From: Choanephora cucurbitarum
Lineage: Eukaryota; Mucoromycota; Mucoromycetes; Mucorales; Choanephoraceae
Direction of reading: 5' to 3'
Assembly (NCBI GenBank): GCA_025331435.1
Contig: JAIWNI010000037.1
Span: forward strand, 1-64,000
DNA length: 64,000 bases
Part shown: positions 11,202 to 23,889 of the stretch, piece after piece
Layout: every line of letters starts with the position of its first letter
Position numbering within the stretch: position 1 is the first letter of the stretch
Notes under the pieces: model-generated
What the model saw: the letters and a program-made list of their open reading frames with translations, nothing else
Databases searched by the model: none
What the model was told of the DNA's origin: nothing
Position numbers and translations under genes: made by a program

Positions 11202-14043
11202 AGTACAAAAAGTTTAAAATTGAAGAAAAGAAGAGAAAGTGTACACTAACAGGGTTCCTCTACCTTTTTTTCCTTGTTTCTTTTGACACCGCTGCGCTTT
11301 CAAGGCTATTAAAACTAAGTCACTGATTTAAGGCCCGTATTGTTAGAGTCGAAATGGAGTTTTAAAAAAAATTAGGGGAGGTTCTGGAAAAATGGAGTTA
11401 CACGAAAATTACATTGTGTAAATGCATACTGAGTAACCCCACTTCTTTTCTCCCTCTTACTGGTAGAAAGTCAGCGTGAAATTTGACCCTATTCAATTTA
11501 TCTTGTACTGGGGTCATTCAGGTATTGCCCTCATCATAATTATTCAGGCTTTTTGCAAAAGATAAATGCATAGACAAGCTTAGGCAATAAGATTTGCTTT
11601 GTAAAACTTTCAGGCTTTTTTTTTTTTTTTTAAGATTAACAGAAAGATTTGTAGTGACATCAAATACACAATAGTAGTTTATAAACACATTGGGTATAAT
11701 CAACAAGCTTTTACGGCTAATAGTTACCATCTGAATAGCAACAAGTGATAGAAAGACGTATTCTAATGATAAAGGATATAATAGCCTAGTTATTCTTGAG
11801 CATAGATTAACTTGTAGTCTATCTCACACAATTTCATTCTGTAACAATCCACTTGGCAAGTTGATGTTTAAGCAAATGCAGATCCGCTGTGATGCAGGAA
11901 ATGCCTATTCGGTAGACTCATCAATAATGGAAAATCAAATATCCCTTGTTCCAACCTTGCAAACAATGATATTAATCACATCCTTGTCTTGGTTAATTCG
12001 AGGACTGTTGTCAATATTTTTCTTCTTCATGACTTGGTTTATCTGATTTTCTTTAAGTTTGAGTTAACTCATTTCAAGTCAATGCATGGTCATTGCAAAG
12101 GTAGTTAAATTGATGTAGATTTCTGACTAGAATTGACCGAAGAAAACAACGATATCATAATGTGCTTATTTAAACAATCTATTGTTGCTTTGATAAAAGG
12201 AGAAACCAGTTGCTTTCAATATTCAAGAACTGAACTCAATAATTGCTGCATGAGCTTATGTTGTTTCCTTTTTTGCTTGTTAATGGTATACATTATTACT
12301 TACTGATAGGCAGATCCAGCAACGAGCTTAGTTTTAGAACACTGAAAGTTTTATGCTTCTTTTCGCTTCACCATTCCAAAAGTCATTAACGAGGCTTTTG
12401 TCTGATAAAATTGGATTTTGTGATGCTATCATCTCATCGAGATTGAAGTGCCAGACGAGCTTGGTTTTTGATGTGCTACTCCTTTTTGGTATCGAGTTTT
12501 TCTCAATTTTTTATCTTATAGACTAGCAGTGCTTTCTTTAGGAAATCCAAGTTTACTGATAAAATACTTTTGGATTCTTAATTTTGGATAGTGTTGATAA
12601 ATGTAGTCAATATAAGAGGCTGTCATATCTAGAGACAGGCAACATTTTCAATTGGATAACCAACTCAAACTATTAATTAAAGTCAAAGACTAGAATATCA
12701 TCACAGCTATCCTGACCACCTCTGTTGTTTTAGGAGAAGTAAGATATCGATGGCTTGCAATGAAATGCGATACACAAATCTAAGCTTTGCTTTACTAAAG
12801 AGAGCAGCTTTTGTTCTTCCCGCACAAACAGAATTTTTTTTCTAAATATAGTTCTCAATATACAAATTATCAGCAACTAATTGTAATTCAATAGTGTTTG
12901 ATGGCGTGTATGAGCAAAATGATACTATAAACGCTAATATCAGGATAAATAATAGTGACGAAATAAAAGACGGTGTTTTTTCATTAAGAAAAATGTGCAA
13001 TTGTGATTGACATATTTTGGTTTTCAGGTACAACAACTCAAAGTTTTTTTCCAAAAGTAAAATTTAAAGCCTGTTTCACTAAAGAGAGGCGCATTTAGCA
13101 TTACGATCGCTCACTCACTTCAAGTGTTGACTACATCTTGGTTGAATAATTGTTTCAAAGCCTCTTGGCGCAATTGTCTTTTCAAACTTGTTTGTAGTGA
13201 TGGGTACTTTATTGAAAAAGTACTTCTGCAATGCAAAATAAAATGATAGCTTCAGTACCTAAAATCGCTTTGCTTTTCAAGATCATCAAAAGCATTGATA
13301 CAACGCAAATATAGCTAACATAAAGGTATTTAAATAGACTATCCCTTCCTTCTAAGGCGCGTAAATCGTTTCTCCTAATATATAGAGCAATTATCTTCTA
13401 TTGGCACGCACATTAAAAACTCAGAGGCGCAAGAACTAAGCGAGTAAGCCCGAGAGGAAAAAAAATCCTGTAAAGAGAGATCTCTAAAAAAAAGGGAATA
13501 GGCTACTACCAAATAAGGTAAGGTATAAAACTTTTTTTTTTCGGCACTCATGTTTCCCTTTTTTAAGATGAGGACCCTCTCAATAGGGTATTAATGCAAT
13601 ATAGGCAAAACATCAGATGACTTAGAGGAAAAAAAAAGGAGAGGAGGAGATAGCAATAAAAAGTAGCTTTAAGGGCCTTGGTAGAAAAGAAAATTAGATG
13701 TATGATTTCACTGGTAAGCGGGGATTCACATCATTAGAAACAACCTTACGAATTCTCTCCTTAAACAAGAAAAGTGTAGTCTATAACCAATCATCGTTTC
13801 AGTGGTTTCTAACTTCAATCCCAAGAACTTAAAGCTTTTTCTTTTAAAAAAAAAGAAAAGTCCACAGTCCTCTGCAAGTTTATTTCCTTTTTAGAGCATC
13901 ACTTGTTTAAACTCCCTTCTCTGCTTTTCTATTTGTTCCACTAAACTAAAAAAAACGAAAATAGTGTTTCTTTCTCTTTTTTTTTCTTTCTTTGTCTCTT
14001 TTTCTATTTATATATCTTTCACTTTTCAAACCATACATCTATT
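11202..14043. other. Long intergenic region, no supported gene
   Basis: About 2.8 kb of AT-rich DNA. Open frames reach only about 70 codons and have no recognisable family or splice continuation. The left end is the Mge1 promoter side. The final ~200 nt (13860-14043) are strongly T/C-rich and likely contain the leader of the LRR gene. No RNA genes or repeats longer than simple homopolymers were recognised. Confidence 0.5.
11382..11389. promoter_or_regulatory. Possible heat-shock element half-palindrome upstream of mge1
   Basis: The sequence TTCTGGAA is an exact nTTCnnGAAn inverted pair about 180 nt upstream of the Mge1 start codon. A third, imperfect unit may follow (CCTCC where TTC would be expected). 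Mge1 belongs to a heat-inducible chaperone system, so an HSF site is plausible. One pair alone occurs often by chance. Confidence 0.25.
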
Positions 14044-15941
14044 ATGGGACAACAAACAAGTAGAGAACATGCCCCACTTACCTTTGGCTATGTGAATCGC
14101 ACTATGAGCAGCACAGAGAAGTTGGAAAAACCTTTGGATTTAGATCAAGCACAACGAGATTTTGTCTTGGACAACCCTCACCTCTATCAATTACAGACTA
14201 TTTGTGATCAATGCAACAAGAACAGCACTTATCACCAAGCAACTGAAGAAATGGTTGTCTCTCTCGTGAATGAATCGTGCTCAACATGTAAAAAACAAAA
14301 ACGACTTTCGTTGGTTAAAAAGGATTTAGAGAACGATTTGGAATACATTGATCAAACATACTATCCAGATGTCGTTCATTACACAGAAGATGATCAAATG
14401 GAAGAAGAATTGGCCCAGTTGGAAAATGACACAGATGCCAATCTATCGAGACTTACTATAGGTGAGGCTACTTCACCTGGTGGAACGATTGCTTCCAGAA
14501 GAAGACCCCGAAGATTGACAGGCCCCTCTTCAATGGCTGTGGATCTTTCTCATCGGTCACTAGTCAAGCTGAGTCCAAGTATTGGTTACCTCAGTAGTTT
14601 AACTAAGCTGAATCTGTAAGTAACACACTCTTATAATTTATAGCTAATTCCTCATCATGTGAATGTCGTTTGTAAAGGTCCAACAATCAAATGATTAGCT
14701 TGCCTCGAGAATTGGGATATCTCAAGAACTTGAGAGTGCTAAACATATCAGAAAACTCAATCGAGGAAATACCAGACACTATCGTCTTTCTCACCAAACT
14801 CAAAGCACTTAATGTAAGCCATAATAAGCTGGCCCGACTCCCCTCTTCAATTGGCAACTTGCCAAAATTGGTAATCATTATTGCCAACGACAACCGACTC
14901 ACTAGCCTGCCTCGTGAGTTTTCTCAGCTCACCAACCTTATTTCACTCAATGTCTCCAACAATCCTCTCAAGTCATTACCAGCTGAAATTGCTACCCTCC
15001 GCAACCTACGCAAATTTCTAACTGAAGACTGTCCTTTTGAAGAAGAATACAGTTACCCTCTCAAACATGACCCACCTTCGCTCTTCGAGACATGTGCTCG
15101 TATTGCCATACGCTCTCAAGTCCCTATCTCTCATCACCTCTCCGAGCACATCAAGGACTACCTCGCTCGTGCAGATACCTGTTCCTACTGTAAAGGACCA
15201 TTTTTTGATAGTTTCGTATCCCGCATACGATTCATCGAGCGACGATTTAGACAGCCCATGGCTTTGGAATACACCCTATGCCGTGCTCATTGGACTACAG
15301 AGGAAGATCGCATCTTGTGCATGTTTTCTGATCAACAGTTCACAGACCAACAAAACACAGCGATTGATATGGACGGTCTGCACGAATCGACTCTGGCTAA
15401 TCGACATCGGGCGCACAGCGATGTCAGTATCAACAGTGTGGGTAGCACTAGCAATCTATTCTTGACTCCACCTTTGATAGGAACACCTTCAAGAAGATCC
15501 AATTCAAATGCCTCCGATTATCCTCCTTCTGCTGATTACTTCCCCATTTCTTTACTCAAAAGTCAGCCTGACTTACCAGCACTTCCTCTAGAAAACATAG
15601 CTACCTCTTCTTCGTCTCCATCTTTACTTTCGCCCTCTGCAGCTCAACCTAGAGGAAATCGTCCCCGTGCTTCTTCAGCAGCCTCTGTCACTAAGCGACT
15701 CACAAGCTTCATTCGATCCAACAGTAGCTCCTCCCTGACACGACAGAGAAGCGCAAGTGGATCTTCATCTTCCTTACGCCCTGCTCAACACCCTTCACAG
15801 GAAGAACCCGTTAAGAAGAATGTAAGAGATTGGACAGATGGTAGTGCAGAGATGGTTGAACAACAGGAACAGATTGAAAGTCTTGGTATCATGAATAATC
15901 TGCAACAACGCCCAACATTGATAACATCTAGAACATCATGA
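14044..15941 (+). CDS. Leucine-rich repeat protein with predicted N-myristoylation and Cys clusters
   Basis: Two exons (14044-14615 and 14678-15941) give 611 aa. The N-terminus MGQQTSRE fits an N-myristoylation signal (Gly2, Ser6), suggesting membrane attachment. Residues about 57-82 contain a CDQC...CSTC pair, possibly a zinc ribbon. About six regular LRRs follow at residues ~170-300 (for example LPRELGYLKNLRVLNISENS and LPSSIGNLPKL), of the Shoc2/Ras-suppressor spacing class. A second Cys/His group comes next (CSYCKGPFF...LCRAHW). The tail is Ser-rich and probably phosphorylated, with basic clusters (KRLTSFIRSNSSSS). The intron lies between two LRRs. A Ras- or polarity-related scaffold is a guess from the LRR class, and the combination with two Cys clusters is not one I can name. 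Confidence 0.8.
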
Positions 15942-16183
15942 TTTATTTTTGCCATACCCCCCTCCTTCTTTTTTTATTTTTCTCTTTTTGTAATAAAAAT
16001 CAAAATGCATGTATATAAAATCGCTGGCCGATTATTTTGTTGCATACATTTATCAACCAATCAACTACCGAGATAGTGTTGTCAATTTACACGCTATGAT
16101 TAATTTAAGGAGAAAAAGAGGGACGCATCAATGGGAATACAATCAAATCTTCTAAACTATTCAAGCACTTTTATTAAAACTTT

Positions 16184-17099
16184 CTATGGTTGAGGAACAA
16201 TAACTAATGCATCTTCTTCCCCTCTAAAAATATCCAGCAATTGCTTGCTCATTTGTTTAGTGTTAATAGGAATGCTGATTTTGCCATTGTGTCTGGCAAG
16301 GGTGAAGTTCTCTGGCAAACCATCCAATTCCTGCGATCGTGTTAATTTTCTTTTGTAAATGCATAGATGCACACCAATTACCTCTTTTATAGCTTCAACC
16401 GCCTTTTCTATTGACTCGTTCCTTAAAAAGACAGATCCAAGGATATTTTCGTCTTCACGCTTCGATAGGTATACAAGTACCTCTTTCTCTATAAACAAGT
16501 CTTCAGTTATCTGCCTTTGAGCATAAGATTTCGTGTATATACCTTGATGACTAACAGAAGGTGTTGAAGAATGAGTTGTGGTCGTGTTATTGTTGACAGC
16601 CTCGGCAGCGGTTTGTTTTCGAACCACGTTTTCAATCTTGTTTTCCGAAAACTCGTCAGGCATCAGCCATGTCTTCTCAAGATCGGGATTGGACAAATAA
16701 GTAGGTACGATAGGCAAAGAAGGTTCTGGGCCTACTAAGATAGCTGCATCGCTTTCGCTCACTGCCGTTTGAAGTATCTCTATTACTGGTGGGTGATGAG
16801 CAGCCAAGTCAAGTGCTGTTTGTCCCTTTTGTGTCTTAATAAGAGGATCAGCACCACTTCTCAATAAAGCTGTAACCACATGTTCATGTCCACGATGAGC
16901 TGCCCAATGAAGAGCGGTCCTAAATAGTGATCAGATAACTTTTTTTTTTACTTAGAGAACAACAAGGAACTTACCAGCCGTTCATGGCGTTTTGAGAGTT
17001 TACATTGACACCAGAATGAGCCAAATGAAGAGTAGCTTTGATATTACCAAGTGCTGCTACTTCTCGAAGTGTATGTTCTCTTTCGTCACCCAATGGCAT
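16184..17099 (-). CDS. Ankyrin-repeat protein, ANKRD40-like
   Basis: Two exons on the minus strand (17099-16975 and 16919-16184) give 286 aa. Residues 1-90 hold about three ankyrin repeats (HTLREVAALGNI; GWTALHWAAHRGHEHVVTALL; GQTALDLAAHHPP). A low-complexity linker with Asn/Thr runs follows. The C-terminal ~100 residues form a separate alpha/beta domain (EDLFIEKEVLVYLSKREDE, ending EDALVIVPQP) that resembles a ubiquitin-like fold. This order of short N-terminal ankyrins plus a conserved C-terminal small domain matches animal ANKRD40 in outline. That resemblance is from memory and the function of the family is unknown. The splice is GT..AG and reconstitutes the conserved Trp of the TALHWAA repeat. 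Confidence 0.75.
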
Positions 17100-17457
17100 T
17101 TGAATATTTTAAAGAAAAGCTTAGAGTAGGGTGTGAAAAAAAATTCATTGAAAATTAAGCTTGACATATTCATCTCAGTTTCAAATCATACGATTAGCAA
17201 GAATCAAGTCAACTGATTTCAAGCAGACATCAAACTTGCTTTTTTGTATAACGCATGGACCATTGAACCACAACAAACAGCAATGTCAGTGTAATTGTTT
17301 GTGCTATATAAGGAAATGAGGTGATCTTTTTTCGCTGTCAATATTTTTTTTTCATACGTCTTTCTCTCCTTAATCTTTATAAATCAAAAGTAAAAAAGAA
17401 AGAGAGAGAAGGAAATGCCAAACTTATTTCCTCCTCTTTTGTTTCTATATCTCTACT
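17100..17457. promoter_or_regulatory. Divergent intergenic region between the ankyrin gene and the RGS gene
   Basis: A 358-bp region separating two divergently transcribed start codons. It contains CT-rich sequence on the plus strand before the RGS gene (about 17340-17460, with a GA-rich run at 17396-17412), typical of leaders in this window. No defined operator was seen. Confidence 0.4.
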
Positions 17458-19483
17458 ATGCCAAAGAAAGACACAAGCTTTTCTACATACACTTCGTTAA
17501 TGAGAGTGACTAGTCAAGGAAGGCCTTATACAAAGGTAATGATGAGGTACATAGAAACCAATTGACAAATAACTTACCTTTATTTCACTCAATTAGGACC
17601 TGTATGACATGTTTGCTGCTGTTTTACTTCAAATTAACTTAACAGACCATCGTATCATGTTCCGCTATTATCCTTATACATTCACAACCGATGAAGCAGC
17701 CAAAGTCATGTCTAATCTGACCTTTATCCATGTCCACCGAGACCCAGATCCAGAAGATCCCTCACGTCAAATAGCCACTCGAACCACAACCACTTTTAGC
17801 ATGGATTCTACAACAGCAAGGTACATGCTACAACAGTTTCTAGCTTCCCGTCTGATCATGAGTGCTACAGATCCTACCAATTGGTCCATGAAAGACAAAG
17901 GTCTCTGGTCACCTACTGTCAAAGGCAAATATGTCCTGGAGGAATTCACGGATACGACTCAAGTGAGTATGTCGTCCAATCTGATTGCTGCCCTGAACGC
18001 ACCTTATATGACACCTGGATCCAATGGTCGTTTAATCACACTGGAGCGTCTCAGCGATAATGACGATCAAATCACATTTTCTCGTCCTAACATGACTATG
18101 GCCTTTAAAGCCATGATGTCCAGCCTGCCTCGGGATGCACTATTTATGGAAGAAATTGTAGGCATCGAGAAACGGAGTCTGTCAAATGCATACGAACATA
18201 CTATTGCCGGTAGCCATTGCGTTGAATGGTTGTGTGATCGTCTCACTGTCAACTCGCGCGAGGAAGCTGAAATGGTCGCTGCTCAGTTTGTCATGTTTGG
18301 TTGGCTTTCCCTTGTACTGGATCGATCTGATCGTGTCCTGAGTGGCAAAGACGATGTTATGTCCTTTAAGACAAACAGAAATGCTATCTATTATGTGACT
18401 GAACGAGGTTGTCTCCTGATAGGCTGGAAACCTGTCTCAATGCAAGAAGATGAAAGTATCATCAGCGATCTTTCCCTGAATGAACCCATCACTCCATCTG
18501 ATCACACCATCCTCCCTAGAAAGCGAGAAATCTCTTCTCAAAGCGATAAGCTCAATAGTGCCTCTGAATACCAACGTACAATTGAACAAGCTAACTGTAC
18601 CGCACCACTTCAAATGATCAGACATGATTCTGCCATGCAACCAACGGAGGCTCCCCAGACAGAGGACCAAAAGAGCCGGCCTTCCAGTGCATCCATCACA
18701 GAGACTGCTCCCCTCTCTGATTTTGCGCTCATTCATCATTCACAATGGACTAAACTGATGCATATTCTAGAGACCCCATTGATACGCATGTATTTTAGAG
18801 ACTTTTTGAGCTCCAACTACTGTGCTGAAAACATCAGTTTTTGGGTAGACCATAACAAACTTTACAAGACGGGTAAAAGTACTCTAGAGAAACTGGCTGA
18901 TGCCTACACTATCTACGAACTCTACTTCAGTCCTTATGCTCCTGCTGATCTGAACATCAATCACAGTCAAAACCAGGAAATCATTCGCTATGTTTCTACT
19001 CATTTTGCAGTGGTCCAACAGATACCTGCACCAACCACACCCCACTTTGTTGTCTCTTCAGGCCAATTTGCTTCTCCTACCAAATCATCCTTAAAGGCCA
19101 ATCCCCGGTTATTGTTGATGCCTCCTCAAGTAGCTTCAGAGATGAGCAAGAAACGCACTGTGGTCATTCGAGGCATCACACCTGAAGCATGTCTGGTGAA
19201 ATTGCTGGCCATGTATAGCAAAGTCAATGACCATGTGTGTCGTATGATGGCTGAAGACTCTGTTCCCAAGTTTATCAAGACACAGAAATATCAAGACTTG
19301 ATTTCGAGACAACAGCAACAACAACAACAAGAAGAGAGTGACAGTGATGACGAAAGTATTTATTTTGAAGATAGTGATGATGAAGATAAAACTATGATCA
19401 CCTTGGCAACAGCCTTATCTGCACAAAGAAGCTCAATGGAGCATACAAGACAACGAGATCCAATGGCAACTGCAGCCATCTAA
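17458..19483 (+). CDS. Regulator of G-protein signalling with DEP domains (Sst2/FlbA type)
   Basis: Two exons (17458-17535 and 17597-19483) give 654 aa. A first, fungal-type DEP region spans about residues 30-190 (ITDHRIMFRYYPYTF-like, with a conserved FTDTTQ). A second DEP domain at about 208-300 contains GSHCVEWLCDRLTV and NAIYYVTERGCLLIGW. The RGS box at about 409-592 contains LIRMYFRDFLSSNYCAENIS and FWVDHNKLYKTG, and is split by a Pro/Ser-rich insertion. The C-terminus carries a Gln run and an acidic stretch. The order DEP-DEP-RGS and the length match yeast Sst2 and Aspergillus FlbA. These are GTPase activators for the G-alpha subunit that acts downstream of pheromone or nutrient receptors, tethered to receptors by the DEP module. 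Confidence 0.92.
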
Positions 19484-21373
19484 CAGCCTATGATCTCCAT
19501 TCATTCCTTATACACGCCATGTGTAACAAGCTTTATGATACATATCCTACTCTCCTTTTTATCTTTCTGTATTTTTATTTTAATTATGAACGAAATTGAC
19601 CTTATAGATTGGTATAGAAAATTACAATTTCAATTGATTTTATTTGCTTCGAGTATGTTTTTAATTAAATAAAAAGAAGCGTACAAAACACTCATCTAAA
19701 TATATGAAAAGTCAGCATTGTCTTGTCTTTTCCCCCTTTTCTTTTCTTATTTCTCTTGACTAGATTGAAACAAGCTCATATTCCTACCCTTTTCTCTTTG
19801 GAATTGCACTTTGATAGAAATGTATTATTTTGCTGCTTTAGTAAATACGGTAAAATAAAAAGGCAGTTAGCATTTAAACTAAACATTAATATATACATTG
19901 ATAAAACACCTTTTTTCGTTTTTAATTAAGTCATTAAAGGGAAGCAGACGATCTGAGGCTTATGGTATTGATAAAGATCGTATGCGTAGTTATCATGTCA
20001 CAGATAAAACTAAGCTTAATCAAGTATAGCCCAAACGCAAGAAAAGAACCGAAAACAACCCATTCTCTTTGTGGGAAGCATCAGATCTGATGGTCAATTA
20101 TACACAAAACCTAATGATAATAATAGTCTTTTTTTTTAAAAGTAGGGGGTGAAGGATAATAGGATGAATTGGAGTTTCAATGGCTATTTTCTGAAAATCC
20201 CTATCTTGAATTCACTGTGTTGTGAGACACATGCTATTTCTCTCAAACTCCAAAAAATAAAAACGAGGATATAACAAACACGTACATTCTTCATTATTTA
20301 GAGTATTAGCAATCAAAAAGAAAAGAGAGAGAGAGAGAGAGAGAAATTATGCCTTAGTTTTATGACTTGCCTTTACTAAAAGCTTTATAGGGATAATGAA
20401 GTCCTCTAGAGGAAATACATAATCAATGAAAGTAATCAGATTTTCATATCACTCCTCTTTCATTATCTGATAAACTGTGAAACTGGCTTTAAACAGCATA
20501 AATTAAAGGCTTGCTGTAACCTTGATAAGTTCAAAGACCAAAAAAAAGAGAGAGAAAAGGTGACTTTACAACTTCTTTTTGTTTGAGGAAACACATAGAG
20601 GGAAAATTATAAGACCTTCCTCAACAGGCACAATCGACCTGTTTGGAAGTTCCCGTAATAGCCACAGATAGTTGTGGGGGGGGGACAATGTGATTTACTA
20701 AAAGTAAATATATCACACTAACACTTAAGAATTTTCTTTATACCTTATAATAGTACAGTATGCAAGAAAAGAAACAGATAAATTCAATTAAATAGTCAAT
20801 GAACTGAAATCAGAATGTTCTACTTCTTCTCTCTTGGATACCAAGCTAGTTTTACAGTCTACATAGTGAATGAGTTTTTTTTTGTTTTGTTTGTTCATCT
20901 AGAATAGTGATTGACAAAAAAGGAGATACCTTCACCCTCTTTGGTCGTACAAATGTACAACAGTAAAATGATCAACATTTGTATGACTTTGAGAAGTATA
21001 TCAATTGTGCTTACAATTCGATCTTTAGAAAAGCATTTTTCTTTTTTATTAAAAATATGAGTAAAATTCTGTCTTTATTTTTGGCTTTTGTTCACACTGT
21101 GATTAGGCTACTTTCAGAATTGAAAAAAAGAGAAGCATATGAATAGAAGGGGGGAAATTGAGTGTAACATGCAAGAGGCAGAAAAGAAATGAAAGTAAAT
21201 AATAAATATAGTAAGAAAATCAAAGCATAATTCTAAGATATATGTATAAAGATAAGTTATAAATAGTGAGATATACATGCAGACATAAGTATGTTGAAAA
21301 AAAAAAAGAAATGAGAGCGATTAAATGATATACAGAAAAAGAAGGAGTATTTAGAAAACAATGAAAGATTTTT
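19484..21373. repeat. Long intergenic region with a (GA)n microsatellite
   Basis: About 1.9 kb without a convincing gene. Small open frames at 19490-19929 are AT-rich and show no family resemblance. It includes a perfect (GA)10 run at 20325-20344, an unbroken G run near 20675-20684, and 3' sequence of the RGS gene rich in AATAAA-like motifs (19667-19675). Confidence 0.5.
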
Positions 21374-21880
21374 TTAGTGGTTATTTCTCATTTTTTGACG
21401 CTTTTGTCGTGCAGCATTAGCAGCAGCTAAAGCATTGGGTGACATCTTGATACGAACAGCTGTGTAGGTAGTGTTGTCATGACAATCCATTTGGATACCA
21501 GATAGCTTTTGTAATGTCAATTCATATTCATCTGTATAATAACTACTGATTTCTTCTTCATCATCATCATCTTCTGGTACCATCTTTTCGTGTTGAACAA
21601 TAGTTTCATAGGCTTGCTTCTCATCCAATGTTTCTTGGTAGGACGTGACTTTAGTAGGCTGTGTTTCATGTTGATATGCAGGACAGGTAGGGCAACTCAA
21701 GGACATCTTCTCGTTCAATTCATCTGCACAATATTTTTCCTTTGAATAGTATGGGTCGCAGCAGTCATTAGGTAAGGTGCGGTGCTTTCGAATGTCTGTA
21801 CGGATCTTCATCAATCGAGATGCATAGCGAATACAAGTGTATAGACTTTGTCTTTTAGCGGGTATAGGTGATGATTGCAT
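21374..21880 (-). CDS. Small hypothetical protein with Cys-rich and acidic segments
   Basis: An intronless minus-strand frame. I place the start at ATG 21880 (MQSSPIPAKRQSLYTC; 168 aa), because the open frame further upstream to 21991 is the usual pyrimidine-rich leader and would only encode low-complexity Phe/Leu. The protein has a basic N-terminal part, a Cys-containing middle (DCCDPYYSKEKYC; LSCPTCPAY), an acidic run (PEDDDDEEE) and a basic Ala-rich C-terminus (AAANAARQKRQK) that could be a nuclear signal. I do not recognise the family. If the longer start were used, an N-terminal membrane segment would be added. Confidence 0.55.
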   Translation of the reverse strand: MQSSPIPAKRQSLYTCIRYASRLMKIRTDIRKHRTLPNDCCDPYYSKEKYCADELNEKMSLSCPTCPAYQHETQPTKVTSYQETLDEKQAYETIVQHEKMVPEDDDDEEEISSYYTDEYELTLQKLSGIQMDCHDNTTYTAVRIKMSPNALAAANAARQKRQKMRNNH

Positions 21881-23889
21881 ATGAGTTGAAAGTAGAAAAG
21901 GAAGGGAATAAAGAATTGATAAAATAAGAAGAAGAAAGAGAAAGAAATGAGGATTATTTATAGCCTGGAAACAAACAGCCAAATCAGACAAAATTTTTTA
22001 AGGCACAAACCAAAAAGAACAAGAGGCGCATCACTCAGTTCACGTTTTAATCAAAGAGTAATCCCCTCTTTTTCTCTGCTGTTTTTTTTCCTCCTATTTC
22101 TTAAGAGAGAGAGAAAAAAAGCTTATTACTTGAAACAGTAACTTAGTTAGTCTTTCTCTCCTTTTCTGAAAAAAATCCCTCTCTCTCTCTCACCGCCCCC
22201 CTCTCTTTTTTTAGATATGGTCATAAACAAACTGCTTCTTTCTTATCTTTTTAGGCGCTTTTTTTTTATTACACTTGCTCATATGACATTGGGTTTGTAT
22301 TGGAGTTACGTTATATCAAGTGGCGTTAGACGCATTGTTTATTGCTCCTATATCCTTTCGAAAACAATAAGATATGCACCTCTATCTTTCGCTTTATTTA
22401 ATTTTGGCGCTATTTGCTTATTGATAAACTATTGCATTTTAGACTAATAAACGCCTTTCTCATACAAACAACAGATTGGAAATCAACCAATTATTTGCAA
22501 CAAGTAAAGTTTATTATCCCTGAGAGTAATAAAAAAAAAGAAAGCTTGACCAGTGCTGACGTGTGATTGGACAATTGGCTTTATATCCATCTTACTGTTT
22601 CAATCTCGGGATCTGTCAAAATTGCAAAGCAAATGTTTGTACCATGACAATTACTATCATGACTTAAGTTTGAAGATGACTCTGCATAACGCGCCAATTT
22701 CATTCAAATGTTTTTCCTTTAAGTGGAGAGAGAGAAGGGGGGTTTATTTTGTCAACACCCTTATTCTATCGTAAAGAAAATAAAAGAGTGGAGAGAGAGA
22801 AAACAATGTGCCCTCTTCCTCCTTTTTTTTTGCCTATTGCAAAACGCGTAAAAATAAGCCGATTCAATAGGAAATCAAAGTACATAAACCAACTTTTCTC
22901 CTTTATTTTTCTTTCTCTCTTGACTATAGACCCTCCTCTCAAATAAAAACATAAATGAATTTTACCTCATGTCATTAAGGTTATGCTTCTTGGGGCTTTT
23001 TATTTCTTTAAGTTCGTCATCCCACTCTGAACTAGCAAATGAGCACAACTTTTTGTTTTCTCATATAGACATATTTGGATCAATTGCACTCTAAAGTAAA
23101 GCAGGTACACGTTGAATAAGAACCCAGATGATTCAGGGTGATATCACGCGCGCCTTTTGTTCTTCTTCTCCAAGTAACTCCACCTAATCCTTCTTTCTTA
23201 TTGTTCTCTATCATCTTTTGACCCTTCATGGCTATAGACACAATTGATGTGATAAGACTGGCATCATCATATAGAAGAAATAGGAGTGAATAACAAAGAA
23301 CAAGATAAGCTATATCCTCCCCCCTCAGATGATGTAGTTAGATAATAAAGAACTATATAGATCAGCATCAAAACGAGACAAACATTGCCGCTCAAATGAC
23401 CTACATATTTTTATAAAAGGAGAAGATCCAAGCTCTCCTTCTCGTAAGGTAACTAATATAGAAGTACAAATACCTATAAAGTAAACTCGCTTTGATGTAT
23501 TGTAAATGTCTGCTGACCTATTGTCATTCTCAATCGATTCTCATAAAAAAAGAAAGGAGAAGAATGCTTAGGTTCAATTGTGTTACCACTAGCCCTATTT
23601 GATTGTTATCATTCAACTGATGTCACATACCAAAGATTTGTTACTTTTTTTCTCAGAATCTATTTCGTTTCAAGGTCTCATGGTGATGCTATCCGCACTA
23701 GAAGAAAACATCTTTTACCCTTTTTTTTTGTTGGTTTCCTTAGACGCCTTTCTGTATATTATGCAGAAGAGAGGATACAGAAAACTCAGGAACAAGTAAT
23801 GATTGGCTAATATATCTTTCGAGGTTCGCGTTTGTTCGCGTTTTTTTTTTTTTGGGTCAAGACAACACTTTCTCTTTCTACATTAAGAA
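21881..23889. other. Long intergenic region, no supported gene
   Basis: About 2 kb with only short AT-rich open frames (each under 80 codons), several overlapping each other and lacking resemblance to known proteins. It contains CT-rich simple sequence (22158-22210) and many T runs. The last 70 nt before 23890 include a T13-type run, likely the leader of the TONSL-like gene. Confidence 0.45.

Noticed and set aside
21881..21991. Longer N-terminus with a membrane segment for the small hypothetical protein
   Set aside because: The added sequence is the pyrimidine-rich leader typical of the window. The hydrophobic run is a consequence of CTT/TTC codons.
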